From NCBI RefSeq assembly GCF_002078505.1, contig NZ_LUAV01000002.1:207832-271831 (forward strand): a stretch of DNA of 64,000 nt, written 5' to 3'. The translations under genes were made by a program, and so were the position numbers. This stretch comes from Ensifer aridi (lineage in GTDB: Bacteria; Pseudomonadota; Alphaproteobacteria; Rhizobiales; Rhizobiaceae). The notes below the pieces were generated by a model. It made no database searches, was not told where the DNA came from, and saw only the letters and a list, made by a program, of their open reading frames with translations. How positions within the stretch are numbered: the first letter of the stretch is position 1; every line of letters begins with the position of its first letter. This document shows, piece by piece, positions 35,181 to 45,019 of this stretch.

Positions 35181-35465
35181 ATGTCTAATTCCTCCGATTC
35201 CGACGATACTGCCGTTATTCGGCTCAGTTCCGACGAAGCTGTCGTTCTTTTCGAGCTGCTGTCTCGCTGGTGCGACGCGACGGTCACTCACACGCCAAAC
35301 AGCGCATGCTTCGAAAGCACCGCAGAATGTGCCGTCCTCCATGGCCTTCTTGCTGAGCTTGAGCGTCAGTTGGTAACTCCGTTCAGAGATAACTACGGTC
35401 AGGCTGTAGAGGACGCGCGAGGCCGACTGGCGCCTCTGTGGGACCATTCGACGCTTAACGGCTGA
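35181..35465 (+). CDS. Hypothetical small acidic protein
   Basis: A 94-residue protein I do not recognise. It is acidic, has no signal peptide or membrane segment, and is predicted to be mostly helical (SSDEAVVLFELLSRW, ECAVLHGLLAELERQ). The codon use looks less GC-rich in third positions than its neighbours (many T-ending codons early on), which could mean recent acquisition. GGGTT upstream is a weak ribosome site. No overlapping better reading frame exists in this interval, so it is probably real. Confidence 0.6.
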   Translation: MSNSSDSDDTAVIRLSSDEAVVLFELLSRWCDATVTHTPNSACFESTAECAVLHGLLAELERQLVTPFRDNYGQAVEDARGRLAPLWDHSTLNG

Positions 35466-35491
35466 AGGTCGGCAGGCGGACGTTGCGGGCG

Positions 35492-35965
35492 CTACGCGAT
35501 CAAGGGTGCGGCAATCGCCTTCAGCGCGGCTTGCGCGTCCTTCGGCGCGAGCCGCACCTGCAGGCCGCGTTGCCCGCCATTGATGTAGACCAGCGGTTCG
35601 TCGAGCGCTGCCTCTTCGATTGCAGTCGGAACGAGCTTCCTCTGGCCGAAGGGGCTGATGCCGCCGACGTGATAGCCGGTCAACCGCTCGGCGTCGGCCG
35701 GCTTCATCATGCTCGCCGACTTGCCGCCGAAGGCGGCGGCGAGCTTCTTCATGCTGACTTCCCGGTCGGAGGGAACGATGCAGCAGACCGGCTTGCCGTC
35801 CACCTCCGCCATCAGCGTCTTCAGCACGCGGGACGGGTTTTCGCCGAGTGCCTCCGCCGCCTGTAGGCCGACGCGTTCCGCCCCGGGATCGTAATCGTAG
35901 CTGTGGACGGTGAAGGAGACGCCGGCCTTCGCCAGCGCCTGCGTCGCCCGGGTGGTCTTCGACAT
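35492..35965 (-). CDS. ybaK: Cys-tRNA(Pro) deacylase YbaK
   Basis: A 157-residue single-domain editing protein. Seen: MSKTTRATQALAKAGVSF, the conserved lysine region RVLKTLMAEVDGKPV and the GGISPFGQRKLVPTAIEE segment that marks YbaK rather than ProX. It removes Cys mischarged on tRNA-Pro, and acts in trans to prolyl-tRNA synthetase. It is followed on the minus strand by no close gene; the ArsC-like gene upstream stops three bases before its start, so the two form an operon. Confidence 0.93.
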   Translation of the reverse strand: MSKTTRATQALAKAGVSFTVHSYDYDPGAERVGLQAAEALGENPSRVLKTLMAEVDGKPVCCIVPSDREVSMKKLAAAFGGKSASMMKPADAERLTGYHVGGISPFGQRKLVPTAIEEAALDEPLVYINGGQRGLQVRLAPKDAQAALKAIAAPLIA

Positions 35966-35968
35966 CGC

Positions 35969-36319
35969 CTACGCCTCGAATTCGGCTTCGTAGAGCTCCG
36001 GCATGAACCCGACGAGCAGCCTGCCTTCTCTCTCCAGCACCGGCCGCTTGATCATCGATGGCTGCTTGAGCATCAGCGCTATCGCCTTCTCCTCGGTCAG
36101 ATCCTGCTTCTCCGCTTCGGCCAGGTTGCGGAAGGTCATGCCGGAGCGATTGAGCAGCGTTTCCCAGCCGAGTTCGGCGCACCAGCGCTCCAGCCGCGCG
36201 CGGTCGATGCCTTCAGCCTTGTAATCATGAAAATTATAGGCGGCGCCACGGCTGTCGAGCCAGCCGCGCGCCTTCTTCATCGTGTCGCAGTTCTTGATGC
36301 CGTAGATCGTGACCGTCAT
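35969..36319 (-). CDS. ArsC-family (Spx/YffB-like) reductase
   Basis: A 116-residue thioredoxin-fold protein: YGIKNCDTMKKARGWLDSRG with a single N-terminal cysteine at 10 (NCDTxKKA motif), then SGMTFRNL and the terminal IKRPVLEREGRLLVGF. This is the YffB-type subgroup that probably acts with glutathione; it is not a true arsenate reductase by context, since no ars genes are nearby. Three bases separate its stop from ybaK. Confidence 0.92.
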   Translation of the reverse strand: MTVTIYGIKNCDTMKKARGWLDSRGAAYNFHDYKAEGIDRARLERWCAELGWETLLNRSGMTFRNLAEAEKQDLTEEKAIALMLKQPSMIKRPVLEREGRLLVGFMPELYEAEFEA

Positions 36320-36406
36320 GCCGAATCGTCTTCCCGTCAGCTCGCGAAAATGCGGAGGCAGACATAGCCGGACGCCGTTCCGGAGAAAAGCCCGGAAGGC
36401 GGATCC

Positions 36407-37060
36407 TCAGGTTACGCCGGCGTAGCGGCCGGGCTTGTGATTGATCGCAAGCGTCATGTTGACGACGACGGCGCCGACGACCGAAAGCAAGAGGTTTGTC
36501 GGCGGCAGCACGAAGGAGGCCGTGGCGAGAATCGCGAGATCGACGGCAAGCTGGAAATAGCCGGCACGGATGCCGTATTTCTCCTGCAGGTAGATCGCCA
36601 GGATATTGATGCCGCCGAGACCGGTGCGATGCCGGAAAAGAATGAGCAGTCCCATTCCCATCAGCGCGCCGCCTACGATCGCCGCATAGAGCGGATCGAT
36701 CCGCGCAAACTCCACCCATCCGGCCGTCAGGCGGGAGAAGAGCGAAACGAGACTGACGGCAAGAAAGGTGCGCAATGCAAAGGGCCAGCCGAGGCGCTTC
36801 ATTGCCAGAAAATAGAAAGGCAGGTTGACGAGCAAGAAGACGAGCCAGAAGCCGGCGCCGGTCGCATATTGCAAGAGGAGAGCAAGGCCCGCCGTGCTGC
36901 CGGTGATGAGCATGGCCTTGCCGTAGATGACAACGCCGAGCGCCATGACCAGTGTGCCGGTGAGGATGGCGAGTGCGTCCTCGTAGAGCCTGTGCCGCTC
37001 CAGCGTCGCGGCGCTGGCGCTCCTCTCCTGATCGGCCTTCGTGCTCGCGATCCTGGTCAT
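36407..37060 (-). CDS. YitT-family membrane protein
   Basis: A 217-residue integral membrane protein with five to six hydrophobic helices (ALAILTGTLVMALGVVIYG, GFWLVFLLVNLPFYFLAM, and others) and the family signatures GSTAGLALLLQYATG and HRTGLGGINILAIYLQEKYG (shown to 20 residues). Function of the family is not known. It lies 13 bases after the aminotransferase stop, on the same strand, so the two are likely co-transcribed. Confidence 0.9.
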   Translation of the reverse strand: MTRIASTKADQERSASAATLERHRLYEDALAILTGTLVMALGVVIYGKAMLITGSTAGLALLLQYATGAGFWLVFLLVNLPFYFLAMKRLGWPFALRTFLAVSLVSLFSRLTAGWVEFARIDPLYAAIVGGALMGMGLLILFRHRTGLGGINILAIYLQEKYGIRAGYFQLAVDLAILATASFVLPPTNLLLSVVGAVVVNMTLAINHKPGRYAGVT

Positions 37061-37073
37061 GGGCCGGCAAACC

Positions 37074-38243
37074 TCAGAGGCTGGTGAACTTGGCGACGAC
37101 GTCGGCGACTTCCGCCGTCTTCAGCCCGGCGATATTGATGCGGCCGGAACCCGGCATGTAGATGCCATGTTCGGTCCTGAGCCGCATCACCTCCGCCTCG
37201 GTGAGCGGCAGCATGGAGAACATGCCCTCCTGATCGGCGATTGCCCCGAGGCTCTGCCAACGAGTCCGAAGCCCTTCCGCAAGCGTGTGGCGGATGCCGG
37301 TCATGCGCAGCCGCATCGCCTCCAGCTCTTCCGCCCAATCGCGCCTCAGCTCCGGGTCGGCAAGGATGGTGCGCACGACGGCGGCGCCATGGTCAGGCGG
37401 CATGGAATAGCTGGTGCGGGCGAGGCCCGCGAGATTGGAACGGACGGTATCCGCCGAAGAGGCCGAAGTGGTGAGCGCGAAGATCGCGCCAGTGCGCTCG
37501 CGATAAAGGCCGAAGGATTTGGAGCAGGAGACGGCGACGAGCGCCTCCGGCACGACGCCGATGAGATGTCTGAGGCCGGCGACGTCCTGATCGAGACCGC
37601 GGCCGAAGCCCTGATAGGCGAGGTCGACGAGCGGCAGCAGGCTTCGCTGCACCGCAAGCTGCGCGATCTCCATCCATTGCGCTTCGGTGAGCACGCCGCC
37701 GGTCGGATTATGGCAGCTCGCATGCAGGAGCACCGCATCACCCGGTGCTGCACCTTCCAGAGCAGTGACGACATTGTCGAAGGTTACCGACTGCGACGGA
37801 ATATCGAAGAAGTCGTAGGTCGCGATATTGAGTCCGGCCGCCTTGAAGATCGGCGCGTGATTCGGCCAGCTCGGCAGCCCGAGCCAGATGCCCCGGCCGC
37901 CCATGCGGGCGATGAGGTCTGCCGCGAGCCGCAGCGCACCGGACCCGCCGGGCGTCTGCACGCCCGCAACATGGCTCCGCTCGACCGTATCGCCGGCAAC
38001 CAGGCTCCAGAGATGGTCGAGGAAGACGAGGTCGCCCTCGGGACCGACATAGGCCTTGCTGTCCTGCGTTTCCAGGAGCCGCTTTTCCGCTGCCTTGACG
38101 GCCCGAAAGATCGGCGTGCGCCCGGTTTCGTCGCGGTAGACGCCGACGCCGAGGTCCACCTTGCCGGGGCGTTCGTCCTTTTGAAACAGGCCGATCAGGG
38201 CCAGCAACGGATCGTCGGGTTGGCGGGTGAGGGCGTCGAACAT
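37074..38243 (-). CDS. tatA: Aromatic amino acid aminotransferase (class I PLP)
   Basis: A 389-residue aspartate/tyrosine aminotransferase-type enzyme, the same length I recall for the Sinorhizobium meliloti tyrosine aminotransferase TatA (not the Tat translocase). Seen: LGVGVYRDETGRTPI, HASCHNPTGG (Asn and Pro of the cofactor site) and the Schiff-base lysine in SCSKSFGLYRERTG. It transaminates Tyr, Phe and Asp with 2-oxoglutarate. ATG 38243 has AAGGGA upstream and matches the family start MFDALTRQPDDPL. It is divergent from an Lrp/AsnC gene, its likely regulator. Confidence 0.92.
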   Translation of the reverse strand: MFDALTRQPDDPLLALIGLFQKDERPGKVDLGVGVYRDETGRTPIFRAVKAAEKRLLETQDSKAYVGPEGDLVFLDHLWSLVAGDTVERSHVAGVQTPGGSGALRLAADLIARMGGRGIWLGLPSWPNHAPIFKAAGLNIATYDFFDIPSQSVTFDNVVTALEGAAPGDAVLLHASCHNPTGGVLTEAQWMEIAQLAVQRSLLPLVDLAYQGFGRGLDQDVAGLRHLIGVVPEALVAVSCSKSFGLYRERTGAIFALTTSASSADTVRSNLAGLARTSYSMPPDHGAAVVRTILADPELRRDWAEELEAMRLRMTGIRHTLAEGLRTRWQSLGAIADQEGMFSMLPLTEAEVMRLRTEHGIYMPGSGRINIAGLKTAEVADVVAKFTSL

Positions 38244-38455
38244 GCTGGAATTCCCTTTGGAGCTGAAGATCGAAAGATAGTCGTTTCCTGCCGGCGGAAT
38301 GGCAAGCCGCATCAGCGGCTCACTTGCCTTCTCTGTAAAACGATCCAAGCGCAAATTCGATGGCATATTTGCCGGAATGCCGGTATTGAATTGAATGTTT
38401 TTGCGCTATTTTCCCGTAAGTCGAAACATGTTTGCTGATATCATCGAGAGTTCCT

Positions 38456-38926
38456 ATGGAACGCGGACGCACGGAACTGGACGCGATCGACCGGCGGATC
38501 ATAAGGCTGCTGATCGAGGACGCGTCGAGGAGCAACAACGAACTGGCGGAAAGGGTGGGCCTGTCGCCCGCGCCTCTGTCGCGGCGACTCTCTCGCCTCT
38601 ATTCGGCCGGCGTGATCCGCCAGACGGTCGCCGTCGATCCGAAGGCGCTGGGGATCGGCTTCCAAGCCTTCGTAGAAGTGACGCTGGAGCGCACCGCCAG
38701 CAAGGTGGGGCAGCGCTTCATCGAGCTCGTCTCGCGCATGCCGGAAGTCGTTGAGTGCCACACGGTCGCCGGCGACTTCGATTTCCTGCTGAAGATCGCC
38801 GTCCGCGACGTCGCGGATTACAAGCGCCTGCTCTGGAGCGAGTTCGAGCAGATCGCCGAAATCAAGACGCTCCGCTCGACCATCCTTCTCGACAGCCCGA
38901 AAATGCAGGGCGGAGCGGCGCCGTAG
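38456..38926 (+). CDS. Lrp/AsnC-family regulator
   Basis: A 156-residue regulator: helix-turn-helix at about 5-55 (ELDAIDRRIIRLLIEDASR, NELAERVGLSPAPLSRR) and the RAM ligand domain from 70 (GFQAFVEVTLER, VVECHTVAGDFDFLLKIAV). These proteins sense amino acids and often control the adjacent catabolic gene; here the divergent neighbour is the aromatic aminotransferase. ATG 38456 has GAGAG upstream; a TTG at 38432 would add eight residues. Confidence 0.9.
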   Translation: MERGRTELDAIDRRIIRLLIEDASRSNNELAERVGLSPAPLSRRLSRLYSAGVIRQTVAVDPKALGIGFQAFVEVTLERTASKVGQRFIELVSRMPEVVECHTVAGDFDFLLKIAVRDVADYKRLLWSEFEQIAEIKTLRSTILLDSPKMQGGAAP

Positions 38927-38968
38927 GTCACCGCCAACGGCACGCCGGATAAGGGCCTATTGAAAGCA

Positions 38969-40030
38969 TTACGCCTCCAGCGCGCCCGGCTTGCGCGCGG
39001 CTCGCGACGGCTCGGCGCAGGCGATCTTCATCAGGTCCGCCTGGCGGCGGGCGAAACGGCTGGAGACGCGGGTGACGATCAGCCCATCCTGCGGCGCTCT
39101 TACCTTGACTGTGCCGTCCGCCATGCCCGGTCTGGCGACGATCGTCGCCAGCAGGTCTCCCGCCTCGACGCTGTCGCCGATGTCGCGGTGGAACAGGATC
39201 GCGCCCGCCTCAGGCGCGCGGACCATCTCGATATTGTCGAGCGGTACGGCCCGACCGGTAAAGGCCGGAAGCTCGGAGCGGGCGCCCGCAACGACGCCGC
39301 GGCCGACAAGGAACCGGAAGAGGCCCTCAGCATCCTTGCCCGCCAGTTCCGGATAGACGTCGCGCGTGCCGCGCAATTCCACGGTCACCGACAGGCGGCC
39401 GGGCAGCGCAGTCCTCCGCTCGCCTTCGCTCTCGTGCTTCCATGCATAGCCAACCGCCTCCTCGAAAGCCGAGCTTTCTCCGTCGGAGAGGAATACGGCC
39501 TTCATGTCGAGCGCGGCCGCGAGGTCCGCCGCCTCCGGCCAGAAAGCCTCGTCGATATAGGCATATTGCAGCCCCTCGTCGTCACAATGGAGGTCGAGCG
39601 CCAGCTCGGCGCCAAGCGCCATGTAGAGGAGGTGCCGCTTCAGGCGATCGACCGCCGAATGCCGATCGAGGTCCTCAAGGAGGCCGGCGCGCTCGCCTAA
39701 GGTGATCAGCGGAAAATCGCGATTGAAATTGGTGCGCGAGCCGAGATCGAAGCGGCCCTGCAACTCGCCGAAATGCGATTGTGCCGAGCCGATGGGGTTG
39801 GCCTGCGGGACGATGGTGATGTCGCCGAGGATGGCGCCGTCCTGGTCCGCCCGGCGGAGCTTCTCGAGGAGGAAATGGAGAAGCGCCGTGCCGGGGAGCT
39901 CGTTGGCGTGAAGTGCCGCCTGGATATAAGTCCGGGGCGCCTCCGCGCTCGTTCCCTTGAACCGGAAGACCGGCAGCCGCCATTCGATGCCCGGCGTGTC
40001 GCCGGCGATGATGATTTCGGAAATGTCCAC
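38969..40030 (-). CDS. Succinylglutamate desuccinylase/aspartoacylase-family amidohydrolase (GTG start)
   Basis: A 353-residue M14-like zinc hydrolase. Zinc ligands in ALHANELPGTALLHF (HxxE) and LALDLHCDDEG, arginine/asparagine substrate residues in RTNFNRDFPLI, and a C-terminal lipoyl-like barrel (VEAGDLLATIVARPG). These enzymes remove acyl groups from N-acyl amino acids; ectoine- and N-acetyl-type substrates are known. The most likely start is GTG 40030 with GGGGAAGG upstream; the frame stays open further but would run over the neighbouring RNA-ligase-type gene. Confidence 0.88.
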   Translation of the reverse strand: MDISEIIIAGDTPGIEWRLPVFRFKGTSAEAPRTYIQAALHANELPGTALLHFLLEKLRRADQDGAILGDITIVPQANPIGSAQSHFGELQGRFDLGSRTNFNRDFPLITLGERAGLLEDLDRHSAVDRLKRHLLYMALGAELALDLHCDDEGLQYAYIDEAFWPEAADLAAALDMKAVFLSDGESSAFEEAVGYAWKHESEGERRTALPGRLSVTVELRGTRDVYPELAGKDAEGLFRFLVGRGVVAGARSELPAFTGRAVPLDNIEMVRAPEAGAILFHRDIGDSVEAGDLLATIVARPGMADGTVKVRAPQDGLIVTRVSSRFARRQADLMKIACAEPSRAARKPGALEA

Positions 40031-40133
40031 GGCCTTCCCCGCATTGCTTCTTTGGGATCGCTTATCGGTTTTCGGCTGCCTCTTCGCAAGGGCCAAGCGC
40101 TTGCGACCGGCATCGGCCGAACCTTTCTGGCCG

Positions 40134-40700
40134 TTAGAGCGAAAGCGACCACCGATTGATGATCGCGAATACCCCGCACCCTCTGCGCGTGTGGACAAGT
40201 GCAAAGTCGTGAACCGTCCATGCGATCGGCCTGGGCAGATCGACGCGCGGCGCTTCGCGATCGCCGTAATAAAGGGTCATATGCGGGATTGTTTCAGCCG
40301 AGAGATGCGGCAGCCCCGTGATCTGTCGGACCAACGCATTGAGACCAGTGACGACGCCGTTGCAGGTCAATACCCGGGGATGTCGGTTACCGTGGCCGAC
40401 GCTGATGAGACGATCGAACCGCACTTGAAACGCGGCGGCCTTCACGCGTGAACCGAGGTCTGCAGCATATGTGCCGACTGCTTCCGAAAGCCCGCGGCCC
40501 TCGCGGATCTTGGCGAGGGACACATGCAGCCGGTGACGGTCGTAGATCTTTCCGGAAAGCCCATATTTCTGCTGATCCACGCGCGCCAGTTCCAGCGCCT
40601 CCACGGCGGCTTCTTCCTCCGGGAGAACAGCGAAATAGTATACGTCAACGGCACGTGGTGCAGGAGATCCTAAGTTCAAGGAAAGCTGGTACGACGCCAT
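40134..40700 (-). CDS. 2'-5' RNA ligase / 2H phosphoesterase family protein
   Basis: A 188-residue protein with the two HxS/T-x motifs of the 2H superfamily: HVSL at about 59-62 and HMTL at about 140-143, set in LHVSLAKIREG and ETIPHMTLYYGDRE. 2H enzymes hydrolyse or ligate 2',5' and cyclic phosphodiesters of RNA. ATG 40700 has AGGAGC upstream. The substrate cannot be read. It stands alone, about 100 bases from the hydrolase gene downstream. Confidence 0.88.
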   Translation of the reverse strand: MASYQLSLNLGSPAPRAVDVYYFAVLPEEEAAVEALELARVDQQKYGLSGKIYDRHRLHVSLAKIREGRGLSEAVGTYAADLGSRVKAAAFQVRFDRLISVGHGNRHPRVLTCNGVVTGLNALVRQITGLPHLSAETIPHMTLYYGDREAPRVDLPRPIAWTVHDFALVHTRRGCGVFAIINRWSLSL

Positions 40701-41008
40701 GCGATGCTCCTGGTTCCTGGCACGTCCAGCCGCTCTAAATGAAGAAGATGGGAAAGCAGCAAGGGCGCACCAAGGTGTGCTCTTCAAGAAAGTCGCAGGA
40801 GAGTATGCCGCATGGAGCAGCACATCCGCTGCTAGCCGGCCACCGGCCACACGCGCGATCCGGGTTAGTCGCTGGCGCGTAACCGCCCTGCCGGGATACT
40901 CGCGAAAACGGCAGAGGCGGCCAAGATAGCGGGTGGTGCCAAAAACCGTGGCATTGCCTCGATCGCATTACACGTTATATAACGTGCTATTACAATCGGG
41001 GTGGTTTG
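40701..41008. other. Gene-free 308-base spacer
   Basis: No credible protein or RNA gene is seen between the two divergent starts. It contains the promoter of the 2H-phosphoesterase gene on its left and, at its right end, a perfect palindrome (40971-40986) in front of the MarR gene. Confidence 0.6.
40971..40986. promoter_or_regulatory. Perfect palindromic operator upstream of the MarR-GNAT operon
   Basis: CACGTTATATAACGTG, a perfect 16-bp palindrome ending 22 bases before the MarR start codon. It likely serves autoregulation by the MarR protein. Confidence 0.75.
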
Positions 41009-41503
41009 ATGGAAGACGTGGTTCGTGAACTGGGTTATCTCTGCCTCGGCAGCCGATTGAAGCGGATCAGCGAGCGGCTCCAAGCCGATGTCAACCGCTT
41101 GAGCGAACGGGTCGGCCTCGACGTTCAGGCGGGTCAGTATCCGCTGCTCGCGGCTCTCGACCGCAATGGGCCTCTCACTGTGGGTGGTCTGGTCGGCGCG
41201 CTCGGCGTGAGCCAGCCGGGCGTCACGCGCAGCGTCCTGCGTCTGGTAGAGATGGGGCTTCTCGAAATCGAGCGGGGCGATGAGGACCGGAGGCAGAAGA
41301 CAGTGGCGCTCACCGAGGCGGGCCGACGCGCGGTCGAAACATCGAAAGGGGAAGTCTGGCGCCACGTCGAGGCGGCAGTCGTCGAGCTCTGCGGCGATCT
41401 CTCGGGCTCCCTGCTCGACCAGTTGAACGCGATGGAGGACCGCTTGGGGCAAATGTCGCTCGACAGGCGCGCCCTCCGGCACAAGGAGCGTGGTGGTGGC
41501 TGA
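41009..41503 (+). CDS. MarR-family regulator
   Basis: A 164-residue winged-helix regulator: LTVGGLVGALGVSQPGVTRSV recognition region and wing IERGDEDRRQKTVALTEAGRR with the DxRxxxxxLT signature. ATG 41009 is chosen over a TTG three bases earlier. The following GNAT gene starts inside its last codons (41490), so the two are translationally coupled. The palindrome at 40971 is the probable self-operator. Confidence 0.9.
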   Translation: MEDVVRELGYLCLGSRLKRISERLQADVNRLSERVGLDVQAGQYPLLAALDRNGPLTVGGLVGALGVSQPGVTRSVLRLVEMGLLEIERGDEDRRQKTVALTEAGRRAVETSKGEVWRHVEAAVVELCGDLSGSLLDQLNAMEDRLGQMSLDRRALRHKERGGG

Positions 41504-42194
41504 ACATACTCTCGATCGTCCCGTATGGCATGCTCTTCTATCGAGGCAGGCGGCATTTGCGGTGGGCGGCGGAAGCGCGAAGCGCTTTTTGCCGGATGTC
41601 GGGATTTTCGCGGCAGCGCGCGACGACTCGGAGGAGGCTTTGCGCGCTTTGGGCGATCTCGTGCCGCCTGACGGCAGCGTCATCCTGCTTCAGCCCGGAG
41701 AAAGCCCGGTCCCGCCGGGTACGCGGGTCGACAAGATTGCGATGGGCGTCCAGATGGTCGCGGAAGGAGTCGCGCCTTCCGAGCCGATGGCTCCTGTCGA
41801 ACGCCTGGCCGAGGCGGACGCACCAGCAATGCTGGAGCTTGCGACGCTGACACAGCCCGGCCCCTTCTTCGCCAACACCCACCGGCTCGGCGCGTTCTGG
41901 GGCATCAAGGCCAATGGACGGCTCGTCGCCATGGCCGGCGAGCGGATGAAACTGAACGGCTATACGGAAGTGAGCGGCGTCTGCACTCATCCGGATTTCC
42001 GTGGTCGCGGCTATGCGGCGATGCTTTCTCGGGTCGTCGCAGGCGAGATCTTGAAACGCGGGGAAACGCCGTTCCTGCACGCCTATGCGACCAATACGCC
42101 GGCGATCAATCTCTATAGGGCGTTGGGGTTTGTTCTCCGTTCGCCGATGGTCGTAACTGTGCTCGCCCGCTGCACGGGCGGACCGCAGGCGTGA
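41490..42194 (+). CDS. GNAT-family acetyltransferase (GTG start)
   Basis: A 234-residue protein. The N-terminal half (about 1-110) is a degenerate GNAT-like or linker region, and the C-terminal half is a FR47-type GNAT domain with the acetyl-CoA motif VCTHPDFRGRGYAAML (about 170-185) and the closing HAYATNTPAINLYRALGF. It overlaps the end of the MarR gene by 14 bases, and probably acetylates the compound sensed by that regulator (inference). Confidence 0.88.
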   Translation: MVVAEHTLDRPVWHALLSRQAAFAVGGGSAKRFLPDVGIFAAARDDSEEALRALGDLVPPDGSVILLQPGESPVPPGTRVDKIAMGVQMVAEGVAPSEPMAPVERLAEADAPAMLELATLTQPGPFFANTHRLGAFWGIKANGRLVAMAGERMKLNGYTEVSGVCTHPDFRGRGYAAMLSRVVAGEILKRGETPFLHAYATNTPAINLYRALGFVLRSPMVVTVLARCTGGPQA

Positions 42195-42230
42195 GGTCGA
42201 GGCGACCGGATTGACGCCGCCGCGTATCCG

Positions 42231-42346
42231 CTAGATCACGATGATTTTAAGTTGGGCCGACCTAAAATGATGAACGTGATCGATTCTAAGAAGTCAGCGC
42301 GGGATGCGGGCGGAAAACCGCGCACACTTTTCCTCATCCCGCGCTA
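42231..42346. repeat. Complete RIME-like rhizobial intergenic mosaic element
   Basis: Two large palindromes: ATCACGATGATTTTA (42235-42249) facing TAAAATGATGAACGTGAT (42264-42281), and AGCGCGGGATG (42296-42306) / CATCCCGCGCT (42335-42345). The left edge is CTAGATCACG. The right edge supplies the TAG stop codon of the arginase-family gene (42344-42346, minus strand). This two-palindrome plan is that of Rhizobium-specific intergenic mosaic elements. Confidence 0.8.
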
Positions 42347-43231
42347 AACGGCCGCGCGGGCTCCCGCCAGCACCTCGACCAGGCCGCGTCCGGCGCTGCC
42401 GTCCTCGTCGAGGCTCGGATTGTAGATGGTGACTTCGAGGCCGACCGCTCTTTCACTCGTCAGAATGATTTCGAGCGCCGTCATCAGCTCATCCCAGGAG
42501 AGTCCGTCCGGAACGCGGAAATCGACCGCCGGCATGACGGCGTCGTCGAGACAATCGGCGTCGAGGTGAATGAAGAAGCCATCCAAGCCAGGCCGCGTCA
42601 GATGGTCGAGCGCGGCACTAGCCGCCCTGTCGATGCCGTGGCGGCGGATGTAATGGAGATCATAGGCGCGGAGCTCCGGCGGTAAGGGTTGGCTGCCGAA
42701 TTCAGCCTGGTCCTCGTGGTCGCGAAAGGCGAAGGCAACGGCATCCTCCGGCCGAACCAAAGGCCCGCGGCCCTCGAGATCGGTCAGCAGTGCCGGCCCG
42801 TAGCCGGTCACGAGAGCCAGATCCATGGACGCGCCTTCGCCGTTAGGCTCCGCCTCCGGCTGGAAAAAGTCGGCATGGCCGTCGATGAAGAACAGGCCAT
42901 AGCGCCCGCGCCGCCGCAAGGCGAGCATCGGGCCCAGCAGGATCGTGCAATCGCCGCCCAAGACGACCGGAAACTCGCCGGCATCCAGTATCGCCTCGAC
43001 GGCGTCGGCGAGCCTCGGCGACCATGCCGCGATCGTTTTGGCGTTCAGGATCAGAGTTTCCGGGTCAGGTGTTGCATCCTTCGGCGGAACGGCGAGTCGC
43101 CCGGCGTGACGCGCCCCGATCCGCTCCGCGAGACCGAGCTCCAGGAGCCGAGCGGGCAAGCCCTCCACGCCGTCGGTCGACAGACCAAGTGCTGAAGGGG
43201 CTTCAAGGATGGCATAGCGGCGCTTTGGCAT
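42344..43231 (-). CDS. Arginase/agmatinase/formiminoglutamase (ureohydrolase) family protein
   Basis: A 295-residue manganese ureohydrolase. The metal motifs are present: LGGDCTIL (GGDC), [11 protein letters not shown] (DxHxD) and HLDADCLDD (DxD). Arginase is one option, but the usual SxDxDxxDP motif reads LDADCLDD here, so substrate preference is uncertain; agmatine and guanidino acids are alternatives. It has no close operon partner and lies upstream of guaA on the same strand by 63 bases in reverse order. Its last codon is the edge of a RIME-like element. Confidence 0.9.
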   Translation of the reverse strand: MPKRRYAILEAPSALGLSTDGVEGLPARLLELGLAERIGARHAGRLAVPPKDATPDPETLILNAKTIAAWSPRLADAVEAILDAGEFPVVLGGDCTILLGPMLALRRRGRYGLFFIDGHADFFQPEAEPNGEGASMDLALVTGYGPALLTDLEGRGPLVRPEDAVAFAFRDHEDQAEFGSQPLPPELRAYDLHYIRRHGIDRAASAALDHLTRPGLDGFFIHLDADCLDDAVMPAVDFRVPDGLSWDELMTALEIILTSERAVGLEVTIYNPSLDEDGSAGRGLVEVLAGARAAV

Positions 43232-43294
43232 TGCAACCTCCGGCTGATGCGGGCTCGAACCGATACAACGCCGGAAGGTTCCTCAGCTATGCGC

Positions 43295-44857
<1,563 letters not shown>

Positions 44858-45019
44858 AGCGGGCCTTCAAGCAAGCTTGATCATGGCGAGCCTTTAATGA
44901 AAGCCCGCTCTTGGCGCAACGATAACATTGCATCCCGACAATTTAGCGCCTGCTCCTACAGCGCCGCGTCTTATCGGACGCGCGAAGGTCGCTGCAGCAA
45001 TTGGCTTGCGGCAGAAGCG

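Noticed and set aside
37041..38438. A 465-codon open frame antisense to the aromatic aminotransferase gene
   Set aside because: No domain can be recognised and it fully overlaps a complete enzyme gene.
40699..40929. A 76-codon plus-strand frame in the spacer before the MarR gene
   Set aside because: No ribosome-binding site, Ala/Arg/Ser-rich composition and no recognisable motif.
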